DNA from: Erysipelotrichaceae bacterium
GTDB taxonomy: Bacteria; Bacillota_I; Bacilli_A; Erysipelotrichales; Erysipelotrichaceae
NCBI GenBank assembly: GCA_015058955.1
Contig: SVBJ01000006.1
Span: 1 to 64,000 of the forward strand
Reading direction: 5' to 3'
Length of the DNA: 64,000 nt
Within the stretch, counting starts at the first letter, position 1. Every line of letters starts with the position of its first letter. This document shows positions 1 through 8,196 of this stretch, piece after piece. Position numbers and translations under genes: made by a program. The notes under the pieces are model-generated. The model made no database searches. It was not told the origin of the DNA and saw nothing but the letters and a program-made list of their open reading frames with translations.

Positions 1-2
1 TG

Positions 3-86
3 AACATTCCATGCGTTGCCGGCGCTTCAGTATTCGGCATTCTGTTAAACGCCTTACTGTCAATCGGTGAAAAGAAACAGGACTAA
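3..86 (+). CDS. C-terminal end of probable nucleobase permease (partial)
   Basis: Only the last 27 codons are inside the window; the gene begins upstream. The visible residues end in a hydrophobic GASVFGILLNALLS segment followed by a short charged tail (GEKKQD). This resembles the last membrane helix of NCS2-type uracil/xanthine permeases, which often end in a GI.LN..L helix. The stop codon abuts the ATG of the following HAD gene with no gap, so the two are probably co-transcribed and translationally coupled. The permease assignment rests on one helix and is tentative. Confidence 0.45.
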   Translation, partial: NIPCVAGASVFGILLNALLSIGEKKQD

Positions 87-788
87 ATGAAGAACATCCT
101 GTTTGACCTCGACGGCACTCTTCTGCCAATGGACGAAGATGCCTTTACCAGAACCTACTTCGGATATCTGTGCCGGAAGATGGCTCCCTATGGTTTTGAA
201 CCGCAGAGACTGGTTAAAACGATCTGGAAGGGAACGGAAGCCATGTATGGCAATGACGGGCACTGCAGCAATGAGGATGCCTTCTGGAAGGTATATGAGC
301 AGGAATATGGAGAACCGAAGGAAAAACACCACCGTCATTTCACGGAATTCTATGACAAGGAGTTCAACCGGGCTATATCGACTACATCTCCAACGCCTCT
401 GGCCAGAGAGATAATTGATGTGTGCCACCGGAAGGGACTTAATGTCATCCTGGCAACAAACCCGTTGTTTCCCCGTGAAGCAACATTCAACAGAATAAGG
501 TGGGCAGGCTTAAGCACTGATGATTTCACGGATATTACCACCTATGAGAACAGCACTTACTGCAAGCCAAACCTCATGTATTACCAGGAGATAATTGACC
601 GCAACGGCATAGTTCCGGAAGAATCAATGATGGTAGGCAATGACATTACCGAAGATCTTTCAGCGGGTGATCTGGGCATGAAGACCTATCTGGTCACGGA
701 CTGTCTGCTGAATAAGGGAAACAGAACCGATACTTCTGATTACAGGGGTACTCTGGGCGAACTGCTACGGTTTCTGAAACAGTTATGA
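87..788 (+). CDS. HAD-superfamily hydrolase (phosphatase-like)
   Basis: This 233-aa protein has the haloacid dehalogenase layout. Motif I is FDLDGTLL at residues 5-12, with both aspartates present. An alpha-helical cap covers about residues 15-100, motif II is the ATNP stretch near 125, and motif IV is the MMVGNDITEDLSAG segment near 185-198. Such proteins are soluble Mg-dependent phosphatases of small phosphorylated metabolites, including nucleotides and sugar phosphates. The substrate cannot be read from the sequence. The start codon directly follows the stop of the upstream permease-like gene and there is no separate promoter, so it is the end of that operon. A hairpin lies downstream at 829-853. 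Confidence 0.85.
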   Translation: MKNILFDLDGTLLPMDEDAFTRTYFGYLCRKMAPYGFEPQRLVKTIWKGTEAMYGNDGHCSNEDAFWKVYEQEYGEPKEKHHRHFTEFYDKEFNRAISTTSPTPLAREIIDVCHRKGLNVILATNPLFPREATFNRIRWAGLSTDDFTDITTYENSTYCKPNLMYYQEIIDRNGIVPEESMMVGNDITEDLSAGDLGMKTYLVTDCLLNKGNRTDTSDYRGTLGELLRFLKQL

Positions 789-828
789 TAATATGGGGAT
801 AAGCAATCCCTGAAAACAAATAAAAAAG

Positions 829-856
829 ACAGGACTCGGGATTCGGGTCCTGTTTC
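829..856 (+). terminator. Hairpin after HAD gene
   Basis: ACAGGAC (829-835) pairs perfectly with GTCCTGT (847-853). The plus-strand T-run is only three bases, while the minus strand has a six-base T-run, so it would terminate better for minus-strand transcripts. It lies between the HAD gene and the esterase. Confidence 0.5.
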
Positions 857-874
857 CATAAGGAGACCACATTC

Positions 875-2467
875 ATGACAATAAGGATCAGAATCAGAAA
901 ATCATTAAAGGAAGAACTTAACGGCAGACTGCTGGTGTTTGTTGACAATCTGAAAAGCGACAGTAAGGAATACCAGCTGTACAAAAGACGTGGTCTGGAC
1001 GGTGCACCGGTATTCGGAGTGACTTTATGGGGTCTGCATGGCGGTGATGAAATAGTCTTTGATGACCATAAGGACCGGATCATGGGTTTCCCGTTTGACT
1101 TTGAGGAAATACCTCATAAACCTCTTAAGATCCAGGCCTTCTTCATTAAGTATCACAAGTATGTCAGAGGAGACGGCCATACTATCTGGGGCATGCAGGA
1201 TAACGGGGGAGGGGGTAATTATGCCGCTACGCCATATAATCTGTATTCAGCCGTAAAGACGGTTGATTACGGTAATGAAGACATAACTCTGGACATGAAG
1301 TATGAGATAAAGCCTGAAAAACCACTGAAAAGAGGACAGGTCCTCTCTCAGAACAACTATGAGAGAAAAGGGAAGATCCGCTATTTCAAGATGAAAAGCA
1401 AGCTCCTCTCTAAGTTCTGGGGTGAAGATACCTATATCGGTGCCAATGTACTCTTACCGGCCAATTACTCAAAGGACAAGAAATACCCGGTCCTTTACTG
1501 GCAGGGCCACTGGCCGGGCAACGTACCGGCACTGCGTTATGGCGTTGAATTAAGAGAAGCCGAAAAGGGCATTACGGAATACTGGGACAGCGGCAAGGCT
1601 CCGGAAATGATAGCCGTAAACATCCGCGATGCCAACATGTACTATGATGATTCGTACCGTGTCAATTCCGCCAATCTGGGTCCTTATGGGGATGCCCTGG
1701 TTCAGGAGTTCATTCCGGCCATCGAAAAGAAATACGGAGGCATCGGTACCCCGGAAAGCCGACTGTTGGCGGGGGGAAGTACCGGAGGCTGGGAATCAAT
1801 GGCCTTGCAGCTGTTTTATCCTGAGGTCTTCGGAGGCAGCTGGCCGGCTTGCTGTGACGGCATGGACTTCCACGCTTTCCAGCTGATCGACATGTACAAC
1901 GATGAAAACGTCTATGAGATAAAGCATAACTGGCGTAAGGCTGAAAGACCCGGGATGCGTGATGTAAAGGGCAACGTCATCTGGACGATGCGCGAGGAAA
2001 ACCGCTATGAACTGGCCATCGGAGGCGATCTGGCTCATGGCTTAGGACAGTTCACTGCCTTCCAGGCCTGTTATTCACCTTGCGGTGAAGACGGTTATCC
2101 GGTCTACTCCTATGATCCGCTTACCGGCAAGATCAATCCAGAGGTTGTTAAATACTGGAAAGAAAACTATGACCTGGGAGCTTACATCATCCGAAATCAG
2201 GAATGGCTGATGCCGAAGATCCGCGGCAAGATCCATCTGCGAGACGGTGATATGGATAATTTCTATCTGAATCTTGGACACTACATTCTGACGGACATTC
2301 TGGAAAAACACGACTATCAGGGCTATTCCAAGATGTTTGCGCGCATGGGTCATTCCTTCTGCATGACTATGATCGAACTGATGGAGGAAATGGGTGAATA
2401 CCTAAATAAAACACTGGAAGGATACAGTTTTACAAGCAGTCTGGATAAAACTGCTGCTGAAGAATAA
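875..2467 (+). CDS. Putative esterase (alpha/beta-hydrolase, esterase D-like)
   Basis: The 530-aa protein has a beta-rich N-terminal part of about 180 residues and a C-terminal alpha/beta-hydrolase domain. The hydrolase part opens with a typical strand-turn (ANVLLPANYSKDKKYPVLYWQGH) and carries the nucleophile elbow GGSTGGWE, a G-x-S-x-G motif, near residue 305. A late histidine (MGHSF) near residue 493 could complete the triad. There is no signal peptide, so it is probably cytoplasmic. Related esterases hydrolyse acyl esters of sugars or small molecules; the substrate is unknown. A good ribosome site (AAGGAG) precedes the ATG. A thioredoxin-fold gene follows after 17 bases and is likely co-transcribed. 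Confidence 0.75.
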   Translation: MTIRIRIRKSLKEELNGRLLVFVDNLKSDSKEYQLYKRRGLDGAPVFGVTLWGLHGGDEIVFDDHKDRIMGFPFDFEEIPHKPLKIQAFFIKYHKYVRGDGHTIWGMQDNGGGGNYAATPYNLYSAVKTVDYGNEDITLDMKYEIKPEKPLKRGQVLSQNNYERKGKIRYFKMKSKLLSKFWGEDTYIGANVLLPANYSKDKKYPVLYWQGHWPGNVPALRYGVELREAEKGITEYWDSGKAPEMIAVNIRDANMYYDDSYRVNSANLGPYGDALVQEFIPAIEKKYGGIGTPESRLLAGGSTGGWESMALQLFYPEVFGGSWPACCDGMDFHAFQLIDMYNDENVYEIKHNWRKAERPGMRDVKGNVIWTMREENRYELAIGGDLAHGLGQFTAFQACYSPCGEDGYPVYSYDPLTGKINPEVVKYWKENYDLGAYIIRNQEWLMPKIRGKIHLRDGDMDNFYLNLGHYILTDILEKHDYQGYSKMFARMGHSFCMTMIELMEEMGEYLNKTLEGYSFTSSLDKTAAEE

Positions 2468-2484
2468 ACAGGGAGGAAATACTT

Positions 2485-3024
2485 ATGAAGCTTACTGAAG
2501 GAATGAAAATGCCAGATTTTACGGTCAACACCAGCAGGTGTGACAATGTCAGCCTGAAAGAAATAATGGGAGAGAAGAACATCTTCTGGGTTATCCGCTA
2601 CATCGGCTGTACGGTCTGCCGCTATGATGTCCATCTGCTGGCCAAACAATATGAAAAGATCGCTGAAAAGGGATATACGCTGTTTGTGGTGATGCAGAGC
2701 GATACCGAACACGTCAGAAGGGAACTGAAAAATGCTGATGTACCGTTTGAAATCATCTGCGATAACGGTTTTGAAATCTACAACACCCTGGAAATTTATC
2801 CTGCTGAAAGCAGGGAACAGCTGGTTGGCGATCAGCTTGATAAGCTGAAGGCGAAGGGAGCCGCCGCCAGGGAAGCCGGCTTTGCCCATGGAGATTATGA
2901 GGGAAACGAACTGCAGCTGCCGGCTTTATTCATCACTGATAAGGATGGCACGGTAAAATATGCCCACTACGGTAAAAACATCGTGGACATGCCGACAGTT
3001 GAAGAGCTGATTGAAATGCTGTAA
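2485..3024 (+). CDS. AhpC/TSA-family thioredoxin-fold protein
   Basis: The 179-aa protein begins with the usual peroxiredoxin opening (LTEGMKMPDFTVNT), followed by a beta-strand and an active-site segment IGCTVCRYD near residues 43-51. This gives a C-x-x-C pair at the position of the peroxidatic cysteine. The C-terminal half has the strand ALFITDKDGTVKYAHYG seen in AhpC/TSA and Prx-like-2 proteins. It may reduce peroxides or act as a disulfide reductase. CxxC rather than the classical PxxxTxxC peroxidase motif leaves the reaction open. The ribosome site GGGAGG precedes the ATG. It is probably the last gene of the esterase operon and is followed by a bidirectional terminator. Confidence 0.75.
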   Translation: MKLTEGMKMPDFTVNTSRCDNVSLKEIMGEKNIFWVIRYIGCTVCRYDVHLLAKQYEKIAEKGYTLFVVMQSDTEHVRRELKNADVPFEIICDNGFEIYNTLEIYPAESREQLVGDQLDKLKAKGAAAREAGFAHGDYEGNELQLPALFITDKDGTVKYAHYGKNIVDMPTVEELIEML

Positions 3025-3030
3025 AAAGAA

Positions 3031-3055
3031 AAGTGCTGTGTGAAGCACTTTTTTA
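3031..3055 (+). terminator. Terminator between convergent genes
   Basis: AAGTGCT (3031-3037) pairs with AGCACTT (3044-3050) and is followed by a T-run. The minus strand also has a short T-rich run, so it can serve both the thioredoxin-fold gene and the converging metallophosphoesterase. Confidence 0.8.
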
Positions 3056-3892
3056 CTTGAATGTTATGTAGACTATTTCCGGATCCGAGAAGGCTCGGTA
3101 ATCCTTTACCGTTGTTCCAACACCTCTGGTAACGTACATCAGTACGTTGTTTACCTTATATCGGCCAGCCGCAAAGTCACCGGTCTGGGCAAAGGAATCA
3201 TCAACCATGAATGGCAGATTGACCTGACAGTGGTGAGTGTGTCCCGACAGGATCAGGTTGTTGACCTTGATCGGCAGGATGTTGGCAACATTGGCACCGT
3301 GGATCACTGTCATAGTGAAGTCTTCTGTCTGGACGTTGCCATAAATGCTGGAGAGATCGATGTTCTGCGGGATGTAGTCAATGCCCAGCAGATTGATGTG
3401 TTCGTTGGAATTGTTGTGCAGCCGGATCGGGTTGCCGTTGAGCATCTCAAAATTGGAATCATACAGGATCTTGGAAACCAGAGCCTTGCGCTGATCGGAG
3501 ATCAGATCGAAGTCGCCGAAGATGGCAAACTTGCCAAGTCTGGCATCCAGTGAACTGAACAGATCAGTAAGCAGGGAAACATCGGAACTGATCGGAACGA
3601 ATTCGCGATCGAACATGTCCCCACCGAAGATGATGATGTCGGCGTTGAGTCGGCTGATCTTTTTTCTGAACAGTTCCAGTCTTTTTTCCTTGAAGAAGGT
3701 TCCGTATTCCAGATCGGAGATGAAGATGACGGTCTTGTCTTTGAAACTCTCCGGAAGCTGTTCATCGGTTATGTCCAGATAGGTCACAGAAAAATCAGTA
3801 AGATTGATCTTACTGGCGTTAATGTAGCCAAACAGGGCCGATAATATCAGAAAGGTGGTAATACCCAAAATGAGAAACAGCTTCTTTTTCAT
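3053..3892 (-). CDS. Membrane-anchored calcineurin-like metallophosphoesterase, atypical metal site
   Basis: The 279-aa protein has one N-terminal membrane anchor (residues 5-24) and a calcineurin-type phosphoesterase domain similar to YkuE-like proteins. The block order is recognisable: SDLEYG at 59-64, GGDMFD at 90-95, GDFD at 126-129, IHG near 198, and GHTHHCQ at 217-223. The family consensus is D-x-H in block I and GNH(D/E) in block III. Here block I has Glu62 instead of His, and block III reads GDFD, so Asn and His are both missing. Catalysis may therefore be altered or lost. The extracytoplasmic domain would face the cell surface. The start codon lies six bases after a TGCTAAAAT box, suggesting a leaderless message. 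Confidence 0.8.
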   Translation of the reverse strand: MKKKLFLILGITTFLILSALFGYINASKINLTDFSVTYLDITDEQLPESFKDKTVIFISDLEYGTFFKEKRLELFRKKISRLNADIIIFGGDMFDREFVPISSDVSLLTDLFSSLDARLGKFAIFGDFDLISDQRKALVSKILYDSNFEMLNGNPIRLHNNSNEHINLLGIDYIPQNIDLSSIYGNVQTEDFTMTVIHGANVANILPIKVNNLILSGHTHHCQVNLPFMVDDSFAQTGDFAAGRYKVNNVLMYVTRGVGTTVKDYRAFSDPEIVYITFK

Positions 3893-3898
3893 GACTCC

Positions 3899-3907
3899 AT
3901 TTTAGCA
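3899..3907 (-). promoter_or_regulatory. Extended -10 box of metallophosphoesterase gene
   Basis: On the minus strand TGCTAAAAT ends six bases before the ATG at 3892. The only GGAG-like sequence is two bases from the ATG, too close to act as a ribosome site. No clear -35 box is visible. Confidence 0.45.
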
Positions 3908-3916
3908 TAATCTCAA

Positions 3917-3946
3917 AGAAAAACAGCAGAAACTTCAGTTCTGCTG
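3917..3946 (-). terminator. Terminator of rnjA
   Basis: On the minus strand CAGCAGAA pairs with TTCTGCTG (3939-3946 with 3924-3931), followed by TTTTTCTTT. The stem includes the end of the rnjA coding sequence and its stop codon. Confidence 0.8.
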
Positions 3947-5683
3947 TCTGTTTTTCCGTAAGGCCTGTCCGTTGATATGATTGAGAATGACCGGAATGAC
4001 GATCGGGTTACGGTGTGTCTTGCTGTAGAGGTAAGGCTCAAGAGTTTCTCTGATGCAGTTCTTGATCTCACCGAAGGTCGTCTTCTGGGCCATTTTGGCT
4101 CGCACTGCCTTATATACGATAAGTTCTGCATCCCTCAGCAGTTCCTGACCTTCCTTGATGAAGATGAAACCGCGGGAGATGATGTTAGGACGGCACAGGA
4201 TCGTATTGTTCTGTGAATTGATGGTAACGATTACGGATACCAGTCCGTTATCAGCTAAAAGCTGTCTGTCCTTGAGAACCGCTGTGGCAATGCCGCTGGA
4301 GTCATTGCCGTCAATGTAGATATCATCAGTCTGAATTCTGTTGGAATCACACAGGAAGACTTCGTGATTGCGCATGACCAAAATGTCGCCATTGGCACAG
4401 ATGAAGATGTTCTCCGGCGGTATGCCTACCTGAGTAGCGGTATCCGCATGCATTTTCAGCATCTTGTATTCACCGTGCATCGGCATGAAGAAGGCTGGCT
4501 TGACCAGCTGAAGCATCAGCTTCTGTTCATCCTGGTTGGCGTGTCCGGTAGTATGCAGGTTGGTCATGATCGAGTTGGTCATGACGATGGCACCCAGACG
4601 GGTAAGGTTATTGACAACGTCATTGACGCTGGTGGCGTTTCCCGGAATAGGATTGCTGGAGAATACCACGGTGTCACCCGGTATTACGGTGACGTATCGG
4701 TGAGTTCCGTTGGCTATTCTGCTTAAGGCAGCCATCGGTTCGCCCTGGGAGCCCGTACAGAGCACACAGAGCTTGTTTGCCGGATAGCTGTCTAACATTG
4801 TAGGTTCAATGAAATCGTCGTCTCTGGCCTTTATATGGCCCAGATCACGGGCTATCTGAACCACGTTTTCCATGGAACGTCCGATGATGCAGATCTTGCG
4901 GTTGTAGTTGATGCCCGCGGATATGATCTGCTGAATGCGGTGGACGTTGCTGGAGAAGGTGGCGATGATGATGCGCCCTCTGGTTTTTTCAATGATGTCA
5001 TCGATTGATTTTGATACGATCTTTTCGGAAATGGAGAAACCCGGGACCTCACTGTTGGTAGAGTCAGACATCAACAGGTCAATGCCGAATTCTCCCATGT
5101 AGGAAATGCGCTGATAGTCGGCATTTGTTCCGATAGGAGTCAGGTCGAACTTGTAGTCACCGGTTGACAGGATCCAGCCGTTAGGTGTCTGGACTGCCAG
5201 ACCGTAACAGTCCGGAATGGAGTGGGTGATGTCAAAGAAACCGACATGGAAATACTTCGAAGTGAAACGTGATTCCTTGTTGATGATGTGGATGACGGCA
5301 CGTGAACTCATGCGGTGTTCCTCCAGTTTCTTCTGGATTAGTGCTGCTGCAAACTTCGAGGCATAGATATCCGTTATGGCACAGACCTTCAGCAGAAAGG
5401 GAATCCCGCCGATATGGTCTTCATGACCGTGCGTGATTATTAATGCCTTGATCTTTTCCTGGTTTCTGATCAGATAGGTGTAGTCAGGAATGACATAGTC
5501 AACACCCAGCAGGGAATCATCAGGGAACATTACACCTGCATCGATGATGATGATCTCGTCATTGCATTCGATGCAGTAGGTGTTCTTGCCGACTTCTCCC
5601 AGGCCGCCTAAGGCAAAGATCTTGGTGTCGGATGGAAAATAGGTATCGATCGTACGTGAATTATACTTATTCTGTAATGCCAT
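3935..5683 (-). CDS. rnjA: Ribonuclease J
   Basis: This 582-aa protein is a metallo-beta-lactamase/beta-CASP ribonuclease with both endo- and 5'-3' exonuclease activity in mRNA turnover and rRNA maturation. The zinc motif HGHEDHIGG is at residues 85-93, with further conserved blocks STGDYKFD, SDSTN and TGSQGEPMAALSR. The C-terminal domain closes the expected length. An in-frame start 42 bases further upstream is possible, but the ATG at 5683 has AGGAGG at 5688-5693 and matches the family N-terminus, so I chose it. The ribosome site overlaps the stop of def, so def-rnjA is a coupled operon. I cannot distinguish J1 from J2 subtype by eye. Confidence 0.93.
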   Translation of the reverse strand: MALQNKYNSRTIDTYFPSDTKIFALGGLGEVGKNTYCIECNDEIIIIDAGVMFPDDSLLGVDYVIPDYTYLIRNQEKIKALIITHGHEDHIGGIPFLLKVCAITDIYASKFAAALIQKKLEEHRMSSRAVIHIINKESRFTSKYFHVGFFDITHSIPDCYGLAVQTPNGWILSTGDYKFDLTPIGTNADYQRISYMGEFGIDLLMSDSTNSEVPGFSISEKIVSKSIDDIIEKTRGRIIIATFSSNVHRIQQIISAGINYNRKICIIGRSMENVVQIARDLGHIKARDDDFIEPTMLDSYPANKLCVLCTGSQGEPMAALSRIANGTHRYVTVIPGDTVVFSSNPIPGNATSVNDVVNNLTRLGAIVMTNSIMTNLHTTGHANQDEQKLMLQLVKPAFFMPMHGEYKMLKMHADTATQVGIPPENIFICANGDILVMRNHEVFLCDSNRIQTDDIYIDGNDSSGIATAVLKDRQLLADNGLVSVIVTINSQNNTILCRPNIISRGFIFIKEGQELLRDAELIVYKAVRAKMAQKTTFGEIKNCIRETLEPYLYSKTHRNPIVIPVILNHINGQALRKNRQQN

Positions 5684-5691
5684 TGATCCTC

Positions 5692-6243
5692 CTAAATAAC
5701 TATTGCTCCCGGAACAGGGGCCCATGGATCGTTCTTATTGATATGATCATAATACAGATGTCCGTATAAATGATCTATCTCATGCTGCATGACAATGGCC
5801 GGATATCCGGTTAGACGGATATTCTCAATGCGGTCTGTCAGCAGATTATAGGCTCTGACGGTGATCTTTGCATAGCGGGGAACGATTCCCTCGACATCAG
5901 GCGAAACACTCAAACAGCTTTCTCCGTTTTCCAGATAGGCTCTCTGAGTTGAATTGGATACGATTTTCGGATTGACCAGGGCGAATTCGATACTGGTATC
6001 TTCATCCTGAATCGATACGGCCAGCATCTTCTTGGAGATGCCGATCTGCGGAGCAGCAATGCCCACGCTGGCCTTGACGTTGTATTTTTCGCGATATTCT
6101 TCATCGCGTGAGTTTCTGACGTAGGTAATCAGATCGAGCAGAGTATTTCTGTCTTTGCGGTTCAGCGGAAGTTCAACTTCAACAGCTTTTTGTCTTAATA
6201 CTTCTGCACCATCCATTACGATGTCCTTAGCTGTAATACGCAT
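5692..6243 (-). CDS. def: Peptide deformylase
   Basis: The 183-aa protein removes the formyl group from the N-terminal methionine of new proteins. All three family motifs are present: GIAAPQ at 61-66, ESCLSV around Cys110 (consensus EGCLS, here with Ser for Gly), and HEIDHLYG at 154-161, which gives the two His metal ligands and the catalytic Glu155. The extra insertions and length are typical of type 2 deformylases of Gram-positive bacteria. The ribosome site TAGGAGG precedes the ATG. It is the first gene of a def-rnjA operon driven by a strong minus-strand promoter at 6315-6343. Confidence 0.93.
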   Translation of the reverse strand: MRITAKDIVMDGAEVLRQKAVEVELPLNRKDRNTLLDLITYVRNSRDEEYREKYNVKASVGIAAPQIGISKKMLAVSIQDEDTSIEFALVNPKIVSNSTQRAYLENGESCLSVSPDVEGIVPRYAKITVRAYNLLTDRIENIRLTGYPAIVMQHEIDHLYGHLYYDHINKNDPWAPVPGAIVI

Positions 6244-6314
6244 AAAAACCTCCTAATATTCTTAGAAATCATATGAACAATATTAAAATTATTGGTCAAA
6301 TACTTTCTATTGAC

Positions 6315-6343
6315 ATTATACATAAATCAAATATGTTTATCAA
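6315..6343 (-). promoter_or_regulatory. Promoter of def-rnjA
   Basis: On the minus strand TTGATA (6338-6343), a 17-base spacer and a perfect TATAAT (6315-6320) lie about 72 bases upstream of def. Confidence 0.75.
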
Positions 6344-6360
6344 TTCGTTTCGAACTTTGT

Positions 6361-6366
6361 TATAAT
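6361..6366 (+). promoter_or_regulatory. -10 box upstream of ftsW/rodA-like gene
   Basis: A perfect TATAAT lies 20 bases before the ATG at 6387, with a weak -35 candidate (TTATCA, 18-base spacing). A TTGACA also occurs at 6310-6315, with TATGTT 16 bases on as an alternative. Confidence 0.45.
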
Positions 6367-6386
6367 ATTACAGAAAGGCACGAATT

Positions 6387-7631
6387 ATGAGTCAGAACGT
6401 ACAGAAAAAAGTAAGAAAAAGAATGCAAACCGATGTAATAATGACGCTGAGCATCATTTTTCTGGTGTTCTTCGGAACGGTAATGATCGCCTCGGCATCT
6501 ATTACTTCCCGTTCAAATGCTACTCAGGTAGTTCTGTCAACTTCCATCAGACAGCTGGTATACGTATTTATCGGACTGTTTACCTATTTCTGGATGATCC
6601 GCATGTTCTCGCTGGAAAAGTGCTCCAAGAGAATCGTATTGGAACTGATGGGATTAGGGGTGCTGTTACTGGCGACCAGACTGTTCGGTAACGTCGGCGG
6701 TGCCTATGCCTGGATCGGCTTCGGCCCGATTTCCTTCCAGCCAAGTGAAATAGCCAAGGTATTCGTAATTCTGACGGTTGCGGTATTCATGTGTGACAAA
6801 AGGGCAACCAATGTCAAAAAATCAAGTACGCTTGTCTTTTATCCGCTGTTTGTTCTGTTTGTCTTCGGCTTTATCATCATTGTAATAGAGTCAGACTTCG
6901 GTTCAGGATTTGCCTTCATGGGCATCGGCGGCATCTGCTTCCTGATACCAAACAACAAGCTGTATAAGAAATGGCAGCTGCTGATCGTCTTCTTCGTAGT
7001 GTTGATCGTGGTAATGACGTCATTACTGATGACTGATACATTCAGGGAATTTCTTACTTCCGATTCACTGGCCAGCTTCATGTCGGAAAACCGGTTCCTT
7101 GGCAAGATCTGGAACAAGGTTGCCTATCAGTTCTATCGCTTCCTCTCTGCCAGCAATCCGCTGTGGGACCGTTTCGGTTATAGCCAGGAGCTGCTTAACA
7201 GTCTTCTGGGCATGTCCAGAGGAAACATAACCGGCGTAGGCTTAGGCAACTCCATTCAGAAGTTCGGCTATCTTGCTTCAGCAACCGCTGACTACATCTT
7301 CCCGGTAATCGTTGAAGAACTGGGCATCATCGGAATTGCCTGTGTCTTTGTTCCATATTTCATCATTTACGGTGTACTGTTGAAGTATGCGCTCAGGGTC
7401 AAGACCGAAAAGGAAAAGGTCCTGCTGGTCGGAACCTTCGCATACCTGTTCATACACATGTTTCTTAATATCGGAGGCGTTACCGCCTTCATACCTCTTA
7501 CCGGCGTACCTCTGCTGCTTATTTCCAGAGGAGGCACTTCAATGGTATGTACCATGGCGATTCTGGGGATTTCCCAGAACGTCATCAGAAAATACAATGC
7601 AAGGATGGCAGATGAGAATAATAAGTGGTAA
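6387..7631 (+). CDS. FtsW/RodA/SpoVE-family peptidoglycan glycosyltransferase
   Basis: The 414-aa polytopic membrane protein belongs to the SEDS family, which polymerises lipid II into glycan strands during division or elongation. About ten hydrophobic helices can be followed. Family signatures include AWIGFGPISFQPSEIAKVF near residue 110, the acidic ESDFGSG segment near 170, the GNITGVGLGNSIQKFGYL loop with following DYIFPVIVEELG near 280-310, and the terminal PLTGVPLLLISRGGTSM. I cannot tell FtsW from RodA by eye because the diagnostic context genes are absent. Its 3' end overlaps the rsmD start by 20 bases, so it heads the operon with rsmD and coaD. Confidence 0.88.
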   Translation: MSQNVQKKVRKRMQTDVIMTLSIIFLVFFGTVMIASASITSRSNATQVVLSTSIRQLVYVFIGLFTYFWMIRMFSLEKCSKRIVLELMGLGVLLLATRLFGNVGGAYAWIGFGPISFQPSEIAKVFVILTVAVFMCDKRATNVKKSSTLVFYPLFVLFVFGFIIIVIESDFGSGFAFMGIGGICFLIPNNKLYKKWQLLIVFFVVLIVVMTSLLMTDTFREFLTSDSLASFMSENRFLGKIWNKVAYQFYRFLSASNPLWDRFGYSQELLNSLLGMSRGNITGVGLGNSIQKFGYLASATADYIFPVIVEELGIIGIACVFVPYFIIYGVLLKYALRVKTEKEKVLLVGTFAYLFIHMFLNIGGVTAFIPLTGVPLLLISRGGTSMVCTMAILGISQNVIRKYNARMADENNKW

Positions 7632-8196
7632 ATACGGCTCCAGAAAGCTGAAAACACTGACGGGTAATAATACCCGCCCGACCGAAGATCGTGTCAGGGA
7701 GGCTGTTTTCGGGCGTACAGGGCCGTATTTTGATGGAGGTATCATCCTGGATCTGTTTGCAGGCAGCGGGGCAGTATCCCTGGAAGCCATTTCCCGCGGC
7801 TTTGAATTTGCCTACATGTGTGACATCTCGAAAGATGCAATCAGGGTAATTTATGAAAATATTGATTCCCTGGGAGTCAGAGATCAGACAAAGGTATTCA
7901 ACTCCAATTACCGCTCAGTGCTGACAAAACTCATGGCTCAGGGAGTCAGATTCGACATGATCTACCTTGACCCGCCGTTTCATCACGGCACGGAAAAGGA
8001 AGCACTGAGAATGATCCTGGAGAATAATCTGCTTAAGGATGACGGCATAATCATCGTGGAAACAGACAGGAAGGATGAAGTGGATTGTGAAAGCCCGTAT
8101 TATGTGGAAAAAAGCGCAGTATACGGAATCAATAAAGTAACTTACATTAGAAAGGAACAGAAGGATGCAGAGAGCAGTTTATCCGGGATCCTTTGA
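7612..8196 (+). CDS. rsmD: 16S rRNA (guanine966-N2)-methyltransferase
   Basis: The 194-aa protein starts at ATG 7612 (MRIISGKYGSRKLKTLTG), the normal RsmD N-terminus; a longer reading frame upstream only runs through the preceding gene. It has the RPTxDRVREAVF segment near 22-33, the SAM-binding DLFAGSGAVSLEA block near 46, and the catalytic LDPPF motif near 122. RsmD methylates G966 of 16S rRNA during small-subunit assembly. The start overlaps the SEDS gene by 20 bases and the end overlaps coaD by 32 bases. The rsmD-coaD pair is a very common bacterial arrangement. Confidence 0.92.
   Translation: MRIISGKYGSRKLKTLTGNNTRPTEDRVREAVFGRTGPYFDGGIILDLFAGSGAVSLEAISRGFEFAYMCDISKDAIRVIYENIDSLGVRDQTKVFNSNYRSVLTKLMAQGVRFDMIYLDPPFHHGTEKEALRMILENNLLKDDGIIIVETDRKDEVDCESPYYVEKSAVYGINKVTYIRKEQKDAESSLSGIL

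Noticed and set aside
5684-5725. Earlier start for rnjA inside the def 3' end
   Set aside because: The residues are not RNase J-like, and ATG 5683 has AGGAGG at correct distance.
7387-7611. Long upstream extension of the rsmD reading frame
   Set aside because: It lies inside the SEDS gene in another frame and has no family similarity; the normal RsmD start is at 7612.
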